Positions 17,537 to 34,221 of a stretch of DNA of 64,000 bases are shown piece by piece. The translations under genes were made by a program, and so were the position numbers. The notes beneath the pieces are model-generated. The model saw nothing but the letters and a program-made list of their open reading frames with translations. It was not told the DNA's origin and ran no database searches. The DNA is taken from contig NZ_CP016447.1 in the NCBI RefSeq assembly GCF_001714725.1, positions 806,001 through 870,000 on the forward strand, written 5' to 3'. Every line of letters starts with the position of its first letter. Position 1 is the stretch's first letter. Source of the DNA: Acidovorax sp. RAC01. Lineage in GTDB: Bacteria > Pseudomonadota > Gammaproteobacteria > Burkholderiales > Burkholderiaceae_C.

Positions 17537-17968
17537 ATGAACACGCTGCACACCCCCACCCCACCGTCGCCCACGCTGCCCACCCAGCCTGCGGTGCCCC
17601 TCACCCTGCAATGGAAGCGCCAGCCCCTGCCGCCGCTGCAGGCCGTCCAGGTGCTGGACTTCCGCGCGGGCGAGATCGCCCTGCTCGAAGTCGAACAGGG
17701 CCGCGTCTGGGTGACCTGTGATGGTCTGCTGGAGGATTATTTTCTGGAGGCTGGACAGCGCCTGTCGTTCGCCGGACCTGTGCGGCTGCGCGTCAGCGCC
17801 GAAGGCCACCGGCCTGCACGGCTGAACTGGGCGCAGCACCGGGCCGTGGAAGGCGCCGCGTATCCGCCAGCGCCCTCTACCACCGCAGCGCCGGCCGCAA
17901 CCCCTCAGCCCAGGACAGCAGCCCCCACGCAGGGCGCCCTGCCCCGGGGTGCCATCAGCGCGGCTTGA
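17537..17968 (+). CDS. DUF2917 domain protein
   Basis: A 143-residue protein with one DUF2917 domain at about residues 30-100, a small beta-rich fold ([26 protein letters not shown] split by a turn; [12 protein letters not shown]). Ahead of it is a Pro-rich N-terminus, and after it a low-complexity Pro/Ala/Thr tail. No signal peptide. Function unknown. The ATG at 17537 follows GAAGG. It is divergent from the MocR gene and shares its operator region, so it is the obvious regulatory target. Its 3' end overlaps the convergent hisD by 14 bases. Confidence 0.75.
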   Translation: MNTLHTPTPPSPTLPTQPAVPLTLQWKRQPLPPLQAVQVLDFRAGEIALLEVEQGRVWVTCDGLLEDYFLEAGQRLSFAGPVRLRVSAEGHRPARLNWAQHRAVEGAAYPPAPSTTAAPAATPQPRTAAPTQGALPRGAISAA

Positions 17969-19337
17969 CGGGCGTGGTCAGCCGCATCTCTGCGGCTTGC
18001 GCGTGGGCCTGCAGGCCCTCGCCGTAGGCCAGCTCGGCGGCGATGGTGCCCAGCACCTGGGCACCGGCTTCGCTCACTTCGATGAGGCTGCTGCGCTTCT
18101 GAAAGTCGTACACGCCCAGCGGGGAGGAGAAGCGTGCCGTGCCGCTGGTGGGCAGCACGTGGTTGGGGCCCGCGCAGTAGTCGCCCAGGCTTTCGGAGGT
18201 GTAGGCGCCCAGAAAGATGGCACCGGCGTGGCGCAGCAAAGGCTCCCAGCGGTGCGGGTCGGTGCTGCTCACTTCCAGGTGTTCCGGCGCAATGCGGTTG
18301 CTGATCGCGCAGGCTTCTTCCATGTCCTTGGTGAGGATCAGCGCGCCCCGGCCCGTGAGGCTCTTGGCGATGATCTCGGCGCGCGGCATGGTGGGCAGCA
18401 GGCGGTCAATCTCGCGCTGCACGGCGTCGAGGTAGGCGGCGTCAGGGCACAGCAGGATGCTCTGCGCCAGCTCGTCGTGTTCTGCCTGGCTGAAGAGATC
18501 CATCGCCACCCAATCGGGCGGCGTGGTGCCATCGGCCAGCACCAGGATTTCACTCGGGCCTGCAATCATGTCGATGCCCACGGTGCCGAACACGCGCTTC
18601 TTGGCGCTGGCCACGTAGGCGTTGCCGGGGCCGGTGATCTTGTCCACCTTGGGCACGGTGGCCGTGCCGTAGGCCAGCGCGGCCACGGCCTGCGCCCCGC
18701 CGATGGTGAAGGCGCGCGTCACGCCGGCCACATAGGCGGCGGCCAGCACCAGCTCGTTGCGCTCGCCCTTCGTCGAGGTGCCCTCGCCCGTTCCACCGGT
18801 TGCCACGCTGCCGCGCACGGGCGTGGGCACCACCATGATGATTTCCTGCACGCCCGCCACATGGGCCGGGATGGCGTTCATCAGCAGGCTGGACGGGTAT
18901 GCGGCCTTGCCACCGGGCACGTAGATGCCCACGCGGTCCAGCGGCGTGACCTTCTGGCCCAGCAAGGTGCCGTCTTCGTCGCGGTAGCTCCAGCTCTCGC
19001 CCGAGGCTTTCTTCTGCGCTTCGTGGTAGCTGCGCACGCGCTTGGCAGCGGCCTGCAGCGCGTCGCGCTGGGCCTGCGGAATGGCGTCGAACGCGGCCTT
19101 GAAGTCGGCCTGGGTCAGCTCCAGCGCGGCCATGTCGGGGGCCGAGAGGCCGTCGAAGCGGCCGGTGTACTCGAGCACGGCGGCATCGCCGCGCTTTTGC
19201 ACGTCGGCCAGGATGTCGGCTACGCGGTGTTCGATGGCGGCGTCCGTATCGGCAGACCAGTGCAGGCGGGCTGCAAAGTCAGCCTCAAAAGTGGCCGCAG
19301 CGGTGGACAGACGGGCGGGAGCAGCTACCAAAGTCAT
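17955..19337 (-). CDS. hisD: HisD, histidinol dehydrogenase
   Basis: Zn- and NAD-dependent enzyme that oxidises histidinol to histidine in two steps, the last reaction of the pathway. The 460-residue protein has the usual motifs: [12 protein letters not shown] near residue 150, [37 protein letters not shown], and the C-terminal [14 protein letters not shown] with catalytic/zinc histidines. A small insert rich in Gly/Thr near residues 180-190 ([11 protein letters not shown]) is unusual but in frame. It lies 21 bases after hisG; the gene after it is convergent DUF2917, not hisC. Confidence 0.97.
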   Translation of the reverse strand: MTLVAAPARLSTAAATFEADFAARLHWSADTDAAIEHRVADILADVQKRGDAAVLEYTGRFDGLSAPDMAALELTQADFKAAFDAIPQAQRDALQAAAKRVRSYHEAQKKASGESWSYRDEDGTLLGQKVTPLDRVGIYVPGGKAAYPSSLLMNAIPAHVAGVQEIIMVVPTPVRGSVATGGTGEGTSTKGERNELVLAAAYVAGVTRAFTIGGAQAVAALAYGTATVPKVDKITGPGNAYVASAKKRVFGTVGIDMIAGPSEILVLADGTTPPDWVAMDLFSQAEHDELAQSILLCPDAAYLDAVQREIDRLLPTMPRAEIIAKSLTGRGALILTKDMEEACAISNRIAPEHLEVSSTDPHRWEPLLRHAGAIFLGAYTSESLGDYCAGPNHVLPTSGTARFSSPLGVYDFQKRSSLIEVSEAGAQVLGTIAAELAYGEGLQAHAQAAEMRLTTPVKPR

Positions 19338-19358
19338 AGTGTGGCGGGCAGGATGGGT

Positions 19359-20008
19359 TCAGGTCTTGTCGGCCGGGATGGCCGACGCAAAGGCGTCGAT
19401 GATGCGGCGCAGCGGCTCGCGCTTGAGCTTGAGCGCGGCCTGATTGACCACCAGCAGCGAGCTGATGTCCATGATGCGCTCCACTTCCACCAGGTGGTTG
19501 GCCTTGAGCGTGTTGCCGGTGGACACCAGGTCGACAATAGCGTCAGCCAGGCCCGTCAGCGGGGCCAGTTCCATGCTGCCGTAGAGCTTGACCATGTCCA
19601 CGTGCACGCCCTTGGTGGCAAAAAATTCGCGCGCGATGCTGGTGTACTTAGTGGCCACCTTCAGGCGCGAGCCCTGCTTGACGGCGCGCTCATAGTCAAA
19701 GTCGCTGCGCACGGCCACGCTCACGCGGCACTTGGCGATGCGCAGGTCCAGCGGCTGGTACAGGCCCTGGCCGCCGTGCTCGATCAGGGTGTCCTTGCCG
19801 GTCACGCCGATGTCGGCGCCGCCGTATTCCACGTAGGTGGGCACATCGGTGGCGCGCACCAGCACCACGCGCACGTTGGGCTGGTTGGTGGGCAGGATGA
19901 GCTTGCGCGACTTTTCGGGGTCTTCCAGCACCTCGATGCCGGCGGCGGCCAGCAGCGGCAGGGTTTCGTCAAAGATGCGGCCCTTGGAAAGCGCCAGGGT
20001 GATCATGC

Positions 20009-20012
<4 letters not shown>
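19359..20012 (-). CDS. hisG: HisG, ATP phosphoribosyltransferase catalytic subunit (short form)
   Basis: Catalyses the first and regulated step of histidine synthesis, joining ATP and PRPP. At 217 residues it is the short HisG, which lacks the C-terminal regulatory domain and needs the HisZ partner; no hisZ is in the window. Motifs include [11 protein letters not shown] at the N-terminus, [13 protein letters not shown] and the PRPP-loop [17 protein letters not shown]. The start overlaps the murA stop by 4 bases, so it is coupled to murA. Confidence 0.96.
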
Positions 20013-21283
<1,271 letters not shown>

Positions 21284-21304
21284 CTCAAAAAGCCAGAATA
21301 TGAA

Positions 21305-21360
21305 TGAAAATGCCGCCTGGCGCTTGATTTAAAAGCACTTATAGCTATTAAAATAATAGC
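21305..21360 (+). repeat. Intergenic repeat, copy B (upstream of murA)
   Basis: AT-rich stretch between ibaG and murA. Core GCGCTTGATTTAAAAGCACT is followed by TATAGCTATTAAAATAATAG. Strong match to copy A (13374-13416) and, in the AGCTATT..AATAGCAA half, to copy D (57279-57327). The AGCTATT/AATAGC arms can form a small hairpin. Confidence 0.6.
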
Positions 21361-21375
21361 AATACCCACTGCAGG

Positions 21376-21618
21376 CTACCGCGCCTGCGCAGCCCACTCG
21401 GCCGGGGAAAATGTCTTCATCGACAGTGCATGCACCTCATCGGTATGCATCTTGGCGCCCAGCGTGGCGTACACGCGCTGGTGGCGCTGGATAGCGCGCT
21501 TGCCCTCGAACTCGGCGGACACGATGGTGGCGTACCAGTGGCGGCCGTCGCCTTCCAGCGTGATGTGTTCGCAGGCCAGGCCGGCGGCAATGATGTCTTT
21601 GAGTTCGTCTGCGGTCAT
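21376..21618 (-). CDS. ibaG: IbaG/BolA-family protein
   Basis: An 80-residue BolA-type protein. BolA proteins pair with monothiol glutaredoxins through a shared [2Fe-2S] cluster; IbaG is the paralogue located next to murA and the mla genes in many proteobacteria. The fold is complete: helix TADELKDIIAAGL, strand ITLEGDGRHWYATIVS, helix KRAIQRHQRVYATLGAKM and the C-terminal HALSMKTFSP with a conserved His. It starts one base after the upstream permease stop, so it is part of the same transcript. Confidence 0.9.
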   Translation of the reverse strand: MTADELKDIIAAGLACEHITLEGDGRHWYATIVSAEFEGKRAIQRHQRVYATLGAKMHTDEVHALSMKTFSPAEWAAQAR

Positions 21619-21619
21619 G

Positions 21620-22375
21620 TCAATTCCGAATCTTGTAGCCGGTGCGCAAAAGGTGGATGGCCAGCGCGCTCACGCCCAGCCAGGCGATACCCACGATGGC
21701 CAGGCTGAGCCAGGGCGAGGTGTCGCTCTGGCCGAAAAAGCCGTAGCGAAAGCCGTCGATCATGTAGAAAAACGGGTTGAGGTGGCTCACCGTCTGCCAG
21801 AAGGGCGGCAGCGACTGGATGGAATAGAAAACGCCCGACAGGAACGTCATCGGCACGACCACGAAGTTCTGGAACGCCGCCAGCTGATCGAATTTGTCGG
21901 CCCACAGCCCGGCAATGAGCCCCAGCGTGGCCAGCAGCCCCGCGCCCATCACGGCGAACACCACGATCCACAGCGGCGCGGCAAACTCCGGCCGCGCAAA
22001 GGCGATGGTGACGACAAACACGCCCAGGCCCACCACCAGCCCGCGCACGACCGAGGAGCCCACGTACGCCACGAACCACGCCCAGTGCGACAGCGGCGTG
22101 AGCAGCACAAACACCAGGCTGCCCATGATCTTGCTCTGGATCAGGCTCGACGAGCTGTTGGCAAAGGCGTTTTGCAGCACGCTCATCATCACCAGGCCCG
22201 GCACCAGAAACGCCGTGTAGCTGATGCGGTCGTACACCTTGACGTGGTCTTCCAGCACATGGCCGAAGATCAGAAGGTACAGCACGGCCGTGAGCACAGG
22301 CGCTGCCACGGTCTGGAAGCTGACCTTCCAGAAACGCAGGACTTCCTTGTAGAACAGGGTCTGCCAGCCGGTCAT
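21620..22375 (-). CDS. ABC-2 type exporter permease (YadH-like)
   Basis: A 251-residue integral membrane protein with about six hydrophobic segments (for example APVLTAVLYLLIFGHVL, FLVPGLVMMSVLQNAF, and the C-terminal LSLAIVGIAWLGVSALAIHLL). The conserved ABC-2 permease region is MTFLSGVFYSIQSLPPFW near residue 175. It pairs with the ATPase gene upstream, which it overlaps by 4 bases. The family (YadH/DrrB/NodJ-like) exports lipids, glycans or drugs; substrate here unknown. The location between mla genes and murA hints at an envelope substrate. Confidence 0.88.
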   Translation of the reverse strand: MTGWQTLFYKEVLRFWKVSFQTVAAPVLTAVLYLLIFGHVLEDHVKVYDRISYTAFLVPGLVMMSVLQNAFANSSSSLIQSKIMGSLVFVLLTPLSHWAWFVAYVGSSVVRGLVVGLGVFVVTIAFARPEFAAPLWIVVFAVMGAGLLATLGLIAGLWADKFDQLAAFQNFVVVPMTFLSGVFYSIQSLPPFWQTVSHLNPFFYMIDGFRYGFFGQSDTSPWLSLAIVGIAWLGVSALAIHLLRTGYKIRN

Positions 22376-23310
22376 GCCTGCGCTCCTGCCATCGGGAGGT
22401 TCGACGCCGACGTGCCGGACATCACCTGCAAAAACACATCTTCCAGGTCGGGACGGCGGATTTCCATGTCGTGCACATCCACGCCAGCCACACGCAGCGC
22501 GGCCAGGTGGGTTTCGATTTCTGCTGCATCACGCGCGGGCAGCTGCACGATGCGGCCGGTGACGCGCGCCACATCGGCCAGCGCCGGGGGCAACGCTGCA
22601 TCGGTCTTGAACTGCAGGATGCTGCCCGAGGCGGCCTGCAGCAGTTCACTGGTGCGGTTGAGCGCCACAATGCGCCCAGCCTTGAGCATGGCGATACGCC
22701 CGCACAGGGCCTCGGCCTCTTCCAGGTAATGGGTGGTGAGCAGCACGGTGTGGCCTTCCTTGTTCAGGCGCGCCACAAAATGCCACAGGGTCTGGCGCAG
22801 CTCCACATCCACGCCCGCCGTGGGCTCATCCAGCACGATGATGGGCGGCTTGTGCACCAGCGCCTGGGCCACCAGCACGCGGCGCTTCATGCCGCCCGAC
22901 AACTGGCGCATGTTGGCGTTGGCCTTGTCGGCCAGGCCCAGGTTTTCCAGCAGCTCGTCGATCCAGGCATCGTTGTTCTTCACGCCGAAGTAGCCCGACT
23001 GGATGCGCAGGGCTTCGCGCACGTTGAAGAAGGGGTCGAATACGAGTTCCTGTGGCACCACGCCGAGCTTGCGGCGGGCCTCGGCAAAGTTCGCCTGCAC
23101 ATCGCTGCCCTGCACCAGCACGCGGCCGCTGGTGGCACGTGCCAGCCCGGCCAGGATGCTGATCATGGTGGTCTTGCCAGCCCCGTTCGGCCCGAGAAGG
23201 CCGAAGAACTCGCCCTCCTCGATGTCGAGGTCCACCTGGTGGAGGGCCTGGAAGGGGCCCTTGGGCGTGGCGAAGGTTTTGGAAACGGCTTGGAAAGAGA
23301 CTGCAGGCAT
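22372..23310 (-). CDS. ABC exporter ATP-binding protein (YadG-like)
   Basis: A 312-residue ATPase with Walker A GPNGAGKTT (near residue 39), Q-loop VPQEL, signature LSGGMKRR (near 137), Walker B PIIVLDEPTAG and the H-loop TTHYLEEAE. The ~85-residue C-terminal extension ending in RRPDLEDVFLQVMSG is typical of the DrrA/YadG subfamily. It partners with the permease that it overlaps by 4 bases. A 204-base gap with no recognisable gene separates it from mlaB upstream. Confidence 0.92.
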   Translation of the reverse strand: MPAVSFQAVSKTFATPKGPFQALHQVDLDIEEGEFFGLLGPNGAGKTTMISILAGLARATSGRVLVQGSDVQANFAEARRKLGVVPQELVFDPFFNVREALRIQSGYFGVKNNDAWIDELLENLGLADKANANMRQLSGGMKRRVLVAQALVHKPPIIVLDEPTAGVDVELRQTLWHFVARLNKEGHTVLLTTHYLEEAEALCGRIAMLKAGRIVALNRTSELLQAASGSILQFKTDAALPPALADVARVTGRIVQLPARDAAEIETHLAALRVAGVDVHDMEIRRPDLEDVFLQVMSGTSASNLPMAGAQA

Positions 23311-23514
23311 GAAGGGTGGGATTTTACGGCCTGTGGGCTGTGGACGGTCTCCCAGGGGTTGCGCGGCGGCCCCGTCAGGATGGGATGCGAAGCATGGCCG
23401 CTGGATCCGCGCTGGACAACGGCTTGAACCTTGCCTCGCAGGCCCATCGACCGACGCCGTCGAAAGGGGCGGATCGATATCGGCTGGGTGCCCGGCCGTT
23501 GAGGGCAGCGGCGC

Positions 23515-23787
23515 TCAGCCCGCCGGCGTGATCAGGATGCCGACCCCGTACAGGCCCGCCATGCCGCGCAATGCGGTGGGCAGGCCTTGCACCGAAAACG
23601 ACTTGCCGCTGGCCAGCGCCTCCCGCCGGCATTCCAGCAGCACCGCGAGTGCCGAGCTGTCAAACGCCTTGAGCCCCGTGGCATCCACCACTACCGTGGG
23701 CTCGCGGTGGGCCTTCAGGCCCTGCAGCAGCATCGACAGGCAGGCGCTGGCCTGGCGGTGGGTGAGTTCAGACGGGAGCACCAGCAT
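23515..23787 (-). CDS. mlaB: MlaB-like STAS-domain protein
   Basis: A 90-residue STAS-domain protein. MlaB binds the MlaF ATPase in the inner-membrane MlaFEDB complex and is needed for its assembly and activity. The core TVVVDATGLKAFDSSALAVLLECRR has the STAS serine motif (DSSALA). It follows mlaC by 13 bases as the final mla gene. Sequence identity among STAS proteins is low, so the name leans on operon position. Confidence 0.85.
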   Translation of the reverse strand: MLVLPSELTHRQASACLSMLLQGLKAHREPTVVVDATGLKAFDSSALAVLLECRREALASGKSFSVQGLPTALRGMAGLYGVGILITPAG

Positions 23788-23800
23788 CGCGCGGTCCGCT

Positions 23801-24448
23801 TCAGACCTTGGTAGCTGCGTTGGCCTTGTTGCGCGCGGCCAGCGTCTCGATCAGGCCGTCCACGCCCTTGGCGTTGATCTCCTGCGCGAACTGGCCGCGG
23901 TAGGTTTCCACCAGCCACACGCCCAGCACGTTGAGGTTGTAAATCTTCCAGCCCGCGCCTTCGCCGGGCGTCTTTTCCAGACGGTAGTCGAGCTGTATGG
24001 GGTCGCCGCGCCCCAGGATCTCGGTGCGGACCAGCACATCCTTGTCGTCCGGGGAAGCACGCAGGGGCTTGACCTGGATGGTCTGGTCGCTGACCTGGTT
24101 GAGCGCGCCCGCGTAGGTACGCACCAGCAGGATCTTGAATTCGTCCTGCAGGCGCTTTTGCTGCTCGGGCGTAGCCTGGCGCCAGCCTGGGCCCACGGCC
24201 GCTGCCGTCATGCGGCGGAAGTTCACGTTGGGCATGACCTTCTGATCGACCAGCGCAATCACCTTGGGCAGGTCGCCGGTCTTGATGGACGGGTCGGACT
24301 TGATCGCCGTGAGAATTTCAGCCGACAGCCGCCGGATCAGGGCGTCGGGCGCTTCGTCACTGGCCAGCGCGGCAAACGGCGTGGCCAGCGTAGCAGCGGC
24401 AAACAAACCCAGGGCCACGTGGCCCAGGTCGCGTCGGTTCATCATCAT
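23801..24448 (-). CDS. mlaC: MlaC, periplasmic phospholipid shuttle
   Basis: MlaC carries phospholipids between the outer-membrane MlaA complex and the inner-membrane MlaFEDB complex. The 215-residue precursor has a signal peptide (RRDLGHVALGLFAAATLATP, cleavage after ALA near residue 29) and the MlaC-type core KVMPNVNFRRMTAAAVG and KLLVRTY-like LLVRTYAGAL. AAGGACGA precedes the ATG at 24448; the next two codons are also ATG. A 177-base gap without a visible gene separates it from mlaA. Confidence 0.93.
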   Translation of the reverse strand: MMMNRRDLGHVALGLFAAATLATPFAALASDEAPDALIRRLSAEILTAIKSDPSIKTGDLPKVIALVDQKVMPNVNFRRMTAAAVGPGWRQATPEQQKRLQDEFKILLVRTYAGALNQVSDQTIQVKPLRASPDDKDVLVRTEILGRGDPIQLDYRLEKTPGEGAGWKIYNLNVLGVWLVETYRGQFAQEINAKGVDGLIETLAARNKANAATKV

Positions 24449-24625
24449 TCGTCCTTTGCGGTACGGGGCACAACCCCGTCTCTTGAAATCATTGTGGAGG
24501 CACAACCCGGGCGGCATGCATCTGCCGCGTTGCGGTGTGCAAGCAGGTGCAACAGCGCGGCGCAGCCATGGCATGCAGCGCACTGGTGCCCGCATGCCGT
24601 GGTGCATCCCGCCCCCCGGCGCGCA

Positions 24626-25450
24626 TCAACGTGCCGGCGGCGGCTCCTCGGGCAACACGCCATCGTTGGCGCCGCCGCGGTCATCGCGGTCGGCGTTGCT
24701 GCCCTGGGGTTCGCCAGCGTTACTGCGCACTTGCAAGAACACATCGCGCGTGAAGCTGTATTTGTCGAGCGCCGCGCTGTCGAGCACCGAGCCGGCGCGC
24801 AGCAGGTTGGCACGTACGTCCACTGCCCGCAGCGCGTACAGCGAGTTGCGCGCCGACACGGGATCCACGTAACTGGCGAGGTTGCCCTTGGCGTCCAGTG
24901 GCAGTGCCAGCGTGTCACGCACGGTGGATGGCCCCAGCACCGGCAGCACCAGGTACGGCCCCGTGGCCACACCCCAGCGCCCGAGCGTCAGGCCAAAATC
25001 TTGCCGGTAGCGCTCGATACCCATCTCGCTGGCGATATCGAGCACACCGCCCAGCCCGAGGAACGTATTGACATTGAATCGCATGAAGGACGACGCCGCA
25101 GCCTCGCCACGCAGCTGCAGCGCGTTGTTCACGAACGACCAGGCATCGCCCAGGTTCGCGAAGAAGTTGCTGACGCCGGTGCGCACCGGGCCCGGCACCA
25201 CGCCCTCATAGGCAATCGCCACGGGCTTGAGCACCATTGCATCGACCTGCTCGTTGAAGCTGGTCATGCTGCGGTTGTACGACTCCAGCGGATCGCGGGG
25301 ATCCGGGTTGGCCACCGTCGCACATCCGCCCAGCAGGGCCAGCGACAGGGCTGCACCGGCCCAGGCACCCGCACGCGCGGCAGGCCATGCGTGCGCTGGC
25401 GGCAAAGCCCTGAACGGGGCCACGTTGTTATCGATGCTGCTGTTCATCAT
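24626..25450 (-). CDS. mlaA: MlaA/VacJ outer-membrane lipoprotein
   Basis: MlaA sits in the inner leaflet of the outer membrane with a porin and removes misplaced phospholipids from the outer leaflet. The 274-residue precursor has a lipobox LLGGC near residue 43 and the family motifs DPLESYNRSMTSFNEQVD, FFANLGDAWSFVNNALQ, and DFGLTLGRWGVATGPYLVLP. The acidic/Pro-rich tail after residue 255 is not conserved. In Escherichia coli the gene is elsewhere; here it is inside the operon between mlaD and mlaC, overlapping mlaD by 4 bases. Confidence 0.95.
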   Translation of the reverse strand: MMNSSIDNNVAPFRALPPAHAWPAARAGAWAGAALSLALLGGCATVANPDPRDPLESYNRSMTSFNEQVDAMVLKPVAIAYEGVVPGPVRTGVSNFFANLGDAWSFVNNALQLRGEAAASSFMRFNVNTFLGLGGVLDIASEMGIERYRQDFGLTLGRWGVATGPYLVLPVLGPSTVRDTLALPLDAKGNLASYVDPVSARNSLYALRAVDVRANLLRAGSVLDSAALDKYSFTRDVFLQVRSNAGEPQGSNADRDDRGGANDGVLPEEPPPAR

Positions 25451-25944
25451 TTCTTGTCATTACCTGCCCCGGAGGGCTTCCCGCCGTCTTCGGCCTTGCT
25501 GTACAGAAATTGTCCGATCAGGTTCTCCAGCACCACGGCCGACTGCGTGGCAGTCACCATGTCACCCTCGGCGAGGTTCTTCTCGTCGGCGCCGGCCTCG
25601 ATGCCGATGTACTGCTCACCCAGCAGCCCGCTGGTCAGGATCTTGAGCGAACTGTCCCTGGGGAACGCGTAGCGTTTTTCCAGCAACAGCGTCACCCGGG
25701 CCTGGTAGGTCTTGTCATCAAAAGTGATCGACTCCACCCGGCCCACCACCACACCCGAGCCCCGCACGGCCGCCTGCGGCTTGAGACCACCGATGTTGTC
25801 GAACCGCGCCGTGACGCGGTAGCCCGACTGGAAGTTCAGGCTCGTCAGGTTGGCCGCCTGCAATGCCAGGAAGACCAGCGCGGCCGCTCCCAGCATCACG
25901 AACAGCCCCACCCACAGATCGTTCTTCGAACGTTGCATTGTCAT
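25447..25944 (-). CDS. mlaD: MlaD, MCE-domain substrate-binding protein
   Basis: MlaD is anchored in the inner membrane and forms a hexameric ring with a hydrophobic pore for phospholipids. The 165-residue protein has an N-terminal membrane segment (LWVGLFVMLGAAALVFLAL) and one MCE domain (YRVTARFDNIGGLKPQAAVR; GVVVGRVESI; SGLLGEQYIGIE). It lies 28 bases after mlaE and overlaps mlaA. Confidence 0.96.
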   Translation of the reverse strand: MTMQRSKNDLWVGLFVMLGAAALVFLALQAANLTSLNFQSGYRVTARFDNIGGLKPQAAVRGSGVVVGRVESITFDDKTYQARVTLLLEKRYAFPRDSSLKILTSGLLGEQYIGIEAGADEKNLAEGDMVTATQSAVVLENLIGQFLYSKAEDGGKPSGAGNDKK

Positions 25945-25972
25945 ATTCCTTGCAACTGGCCGCTGGCCAGCA

Positions 25973-26755
25973 TCAGATACTGAACATCAGGGCCGTGAGG
26001 ACGAAGTCCAGCGCCAGCACGGCGAGCGACGCCATGACCACCGTCCGCGTCGTGGCGCGCGACACGCCTTCCGGCGTCGGCTTGGCCACGTAGCCCTGCA
26101 GCAGCGCCACAAACGTCACGGTGAAGCCGAACACCACGCTCTTGATCACGCCGTTGCCCAGGTCGCGCCACACATCGACGCCGCCCTGCATCTGGCTCCA
26201 GAAGGCGCCCGGGTCGATCCCGATCATCAGCACGCCCACTATCCAGCCACCAATCACCCCCACGGCACTGAACACGGCGGCCAGCAACGGCATCGTGATC
26301 ACGCCCGCCCAGAAGCGCGGCGCCAGGATGCGGCGAACAGGGTCCACGGCCATCATCTCCATGGCGCTCAACTGCTCTCCGGCGCGCATCAGGCCGATCT
26401 CGGCCGTGAGCGAGGTGCCCGCACGGCCCGCAAACAGCAGCGCCGCCACCACCGGCCCGAGTTCGCGCACCAGCGACAGCGCCACCAGCAGGCCCAGCGC
26501 CTCCGACGAGCCATAGCGCTGCAGGGTGTAGTAACCCTGCAGGCCCAGTACGAAGCCCACAAACAGGCCTGACACCGCGATGATGGCCAGCGAGTAGTTG
26601 CCCAGGAAGTGGATCTGGTCGCGCAGCAGGCCCGGACGCATGAACACGGCACCACCCAGACGCACGAGCTGCACGAACAAACGCGCGGCCATCCCGACGT
26701 TAGCCAGTTTCTGGCGCACCGCAAACCCTACATCAGCGGGGTGGTACCAGCTCAT
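25973..26755 (-). CDS. mlaE: MlaE, phospholipid ABC transporter permease
   Basis: Permease of the Mla ABC system in the inner membrane. The 260-residue protein carries the MlaE-family signature ([20 protein letters not shown], then [17 protein letters not shown]) and about five hydrophobic segments. It overlaps mlaF by 4 bases. Direction of lipid movement cannot be told from sequence; the family is generally assigned to retrograde transport. Confidence 0.96.
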   Translation of the reverse strand: MSWYHPADVGFAVRQKLANVGMAARLFVQLVRLGGAVFMRPGLLRDQIHFLGNYSLAIIAVSGLFVGFVLGLQGYYTLQRYGSSEALGLLVALSLVRELGPVVAALLFAGRAGTSLTAEIGLMRAGEQLSAMEMMAVDPVRRILAPRFWAGVITMPLLAAVFSAVGVIGGWIVGVLMIGIDPGAFWSQMQGGVDVWRDLGNGVIKSVVFGFTVTFVALLQGYVAKPTPEGVSRATTRTVVMASLAVLALDFVLTALMFSI

Positions 26756-27570
26756 CGCGGCCCCATCCCCACGGGGCCGAAGTCCACCGCCACATCGTCG
26801 CCGGGGTAATGAAACGGCACCGGCCCCGTGGGCAGCGCGTTCACGAACTGGTGCACCAGCGGGTCGGTACTGGCGCGCACCTCGTCGGGCGTGCCCTGCG
26901 CCGCCACCACGCCGGGGCCCAGGATGATCACATGGTCCGCCAGGCGGAAAGTGGCCTCCAGATCGTGCGACACCACAATACTGGTCAGCCCCATGGCATC
27001 GTTGAGCTGCCGGATGAGCTGGGCTGCGGTGCCCAGCGATATGGGGTCGAGCCCCGCAAACGGTTCGTCGTACATGACGAGTTCCGGGTCCAGCGCAATG
27101 GCGCGCGCCAGGGCCACGCGCCGGGCCATGCCGCCCGAGATCTGGCTGGGCATGAGGTCACGTGCGCCGCGCAGGCCGACGGCATGCAGCTTCATCAGCA
27201 CCACGTCACGGATCAGGGCTTCCGACAGGTCCGTATGCTCGCGCAGCGGAAACGCCACGTTCTCGAACACGCTCATGTCGGTGAACAGCGCGCCAAACTG
27301 GAACAGCATGCCCATGCGCCGCCGCGCGGCATAAAGGCCAGTGGCATCCATCCGACCCACGTCCTGCCCGTCCAACAGCACCTCGCCACTCTGCGCGCGC
27401 TGCTGCCCACCGATCAGCCGCAACACAGTCGTCTTGCCACCGCCCGAGGCTCCCATCAGGGCCGTCACCTTGCCCCTGGGCACCGACAGGCTCACGTCGC
27501 GCAGGATCACACGGTCGTCGTAGGCGAACGTGACATTGCGCAGCTGAGCGAGAACAGGGGAACCGGACAT
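26752..27570 (-). CDS. mlaF: MlaF, phospholipid ABC transporter ATPase
   Basis: ATPase of the Mla system. The 272-residue protein has Walker [10 protein letters not shown] (near residue 40), Q-loop [10 protein letters not shown], signature [10 protein letters not shown] (near 146), Walker [12 protein letters not shown] and H-loop [10 protein letters not shown]. First gene of the mla operon; an AcrR-like palindrome lies about 90 bases upstream of its start. Confidence 0.96.
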   Translation of the reverse strand: MSGSPVLAQLRNVTFAYDDRVILRDVSLSVPRGKVTALMGASGGGKTTVLRLIGGQQRAQSGEVLLDGQDVGRMDATGLYAARRRMGMLFQFGALFTDMSVFENVAFPLREHTDLSEALIRDVVLMKLHAVGLRGARDLMPSQISGGMARRVALARAIALDPELVMYDEPFAGLDPISLGTAAQLIRQLNDAMGLTSIVVSHDLEATFRLADHVIILGPGVVAAQGTPDEVRASTDPLVHQFVNALPTGPVPFHYPGDDVAVDFGPVGMGPR

Positions 27571-27657
27571 GCGGGAGTGCAGGTTTCTAGGATCAGTGGG
27601 TATCAGCTCAGGGCCAGAGCACCATGGTCCAGCACTGGTGATGGTACCCCGGGGCGT

Positions 27658-27683
27658 TTACATACATTCATGAATGTCTGTAA
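27658..27683. promoter_or_regulatory. AcrR-like palindromic operator upstream of mlaF
   Basis: A 26-base palindrome with a single mismatched pair: TTACA-t-ACATTCA / TGAATGT-c-TGTAA, centred on a perfect 14-base core ACATTCATGAATGT at 27664-27677. From memory the Escherichia coli AcrR box differs at only 3 of 24 positions (TACATACATT-TG-TGAATGTATGTA). It lies in the 350-base region between mlaF and gltD, 88 bases upstream of the mlaF start. A TetR-family repressor is the likely ligand; its gene is not in the window. The rest of the region up to the gltD terminator holds no gene that I can see. Confidence 0.6.
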
Positions 27684-27878
27684 AAACCGCCACCGAGATT
27701 GGGGTTTGCTCGCTTGCGGAACGGGCGAGCTCGGATTTTCCAGCACCCGATTGTGCCAACAAAGGGACCGACACGGGAAACCACCGGTTGTAGCCTTCGG
27801 CAATCGCTGGCGCATCGGGCGACTCAAGGCTCTTTGGCAGCCGTTCGCACCACACCTGCCCGTCCGCACGCACCCATG

Positions 27879-27901
27879 AAAAACGGCGCCCGCAGGCGCC
27901 G
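27879..27901 (-). terminator. Rho-independent terminator of gltBD
   Basis: Perfect 7-base-pair hairpin CGGCGCC-loop-GGCGCCG (27884-27901) followed on the minus strand by TTTTTC. It lies 19 bases beyond the gltD stop codon and oriented for that transcript. Confidence 0.85.
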
Positions 27902-27920
27902 CTCTTGAGGCCACACCGGA

Positions 27921-29399
<1,479 letters not shown>

Positions 29400-29455
29400 G
29401 ACGGTGTCCTTGTATCTCTATGAATGCTGTGCCGGGGTGCAATCAGTCCCGGGCC

Positions 29456-34189
<4,734 letters not shown>

Positions 34190-34221
34190 GGCGCACTCCT
34201 ATATTTTTCGCAGGGATCTGG

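Noticed and set aside
18770..18800. In-frame Gly/Thr-rich insert in hisD as a sign of a broken gene
   Set aside because: All catalytic motifs on both sides are intact and the frame is open, so it is probably a loop extension.
23003..25672. An 889-codon plus-strand frame opposite the YadG-like ATPase, mlaB, mlaC and mlaA
   Set aside because: Covers four well-supported minus-strand genes and has no domain.
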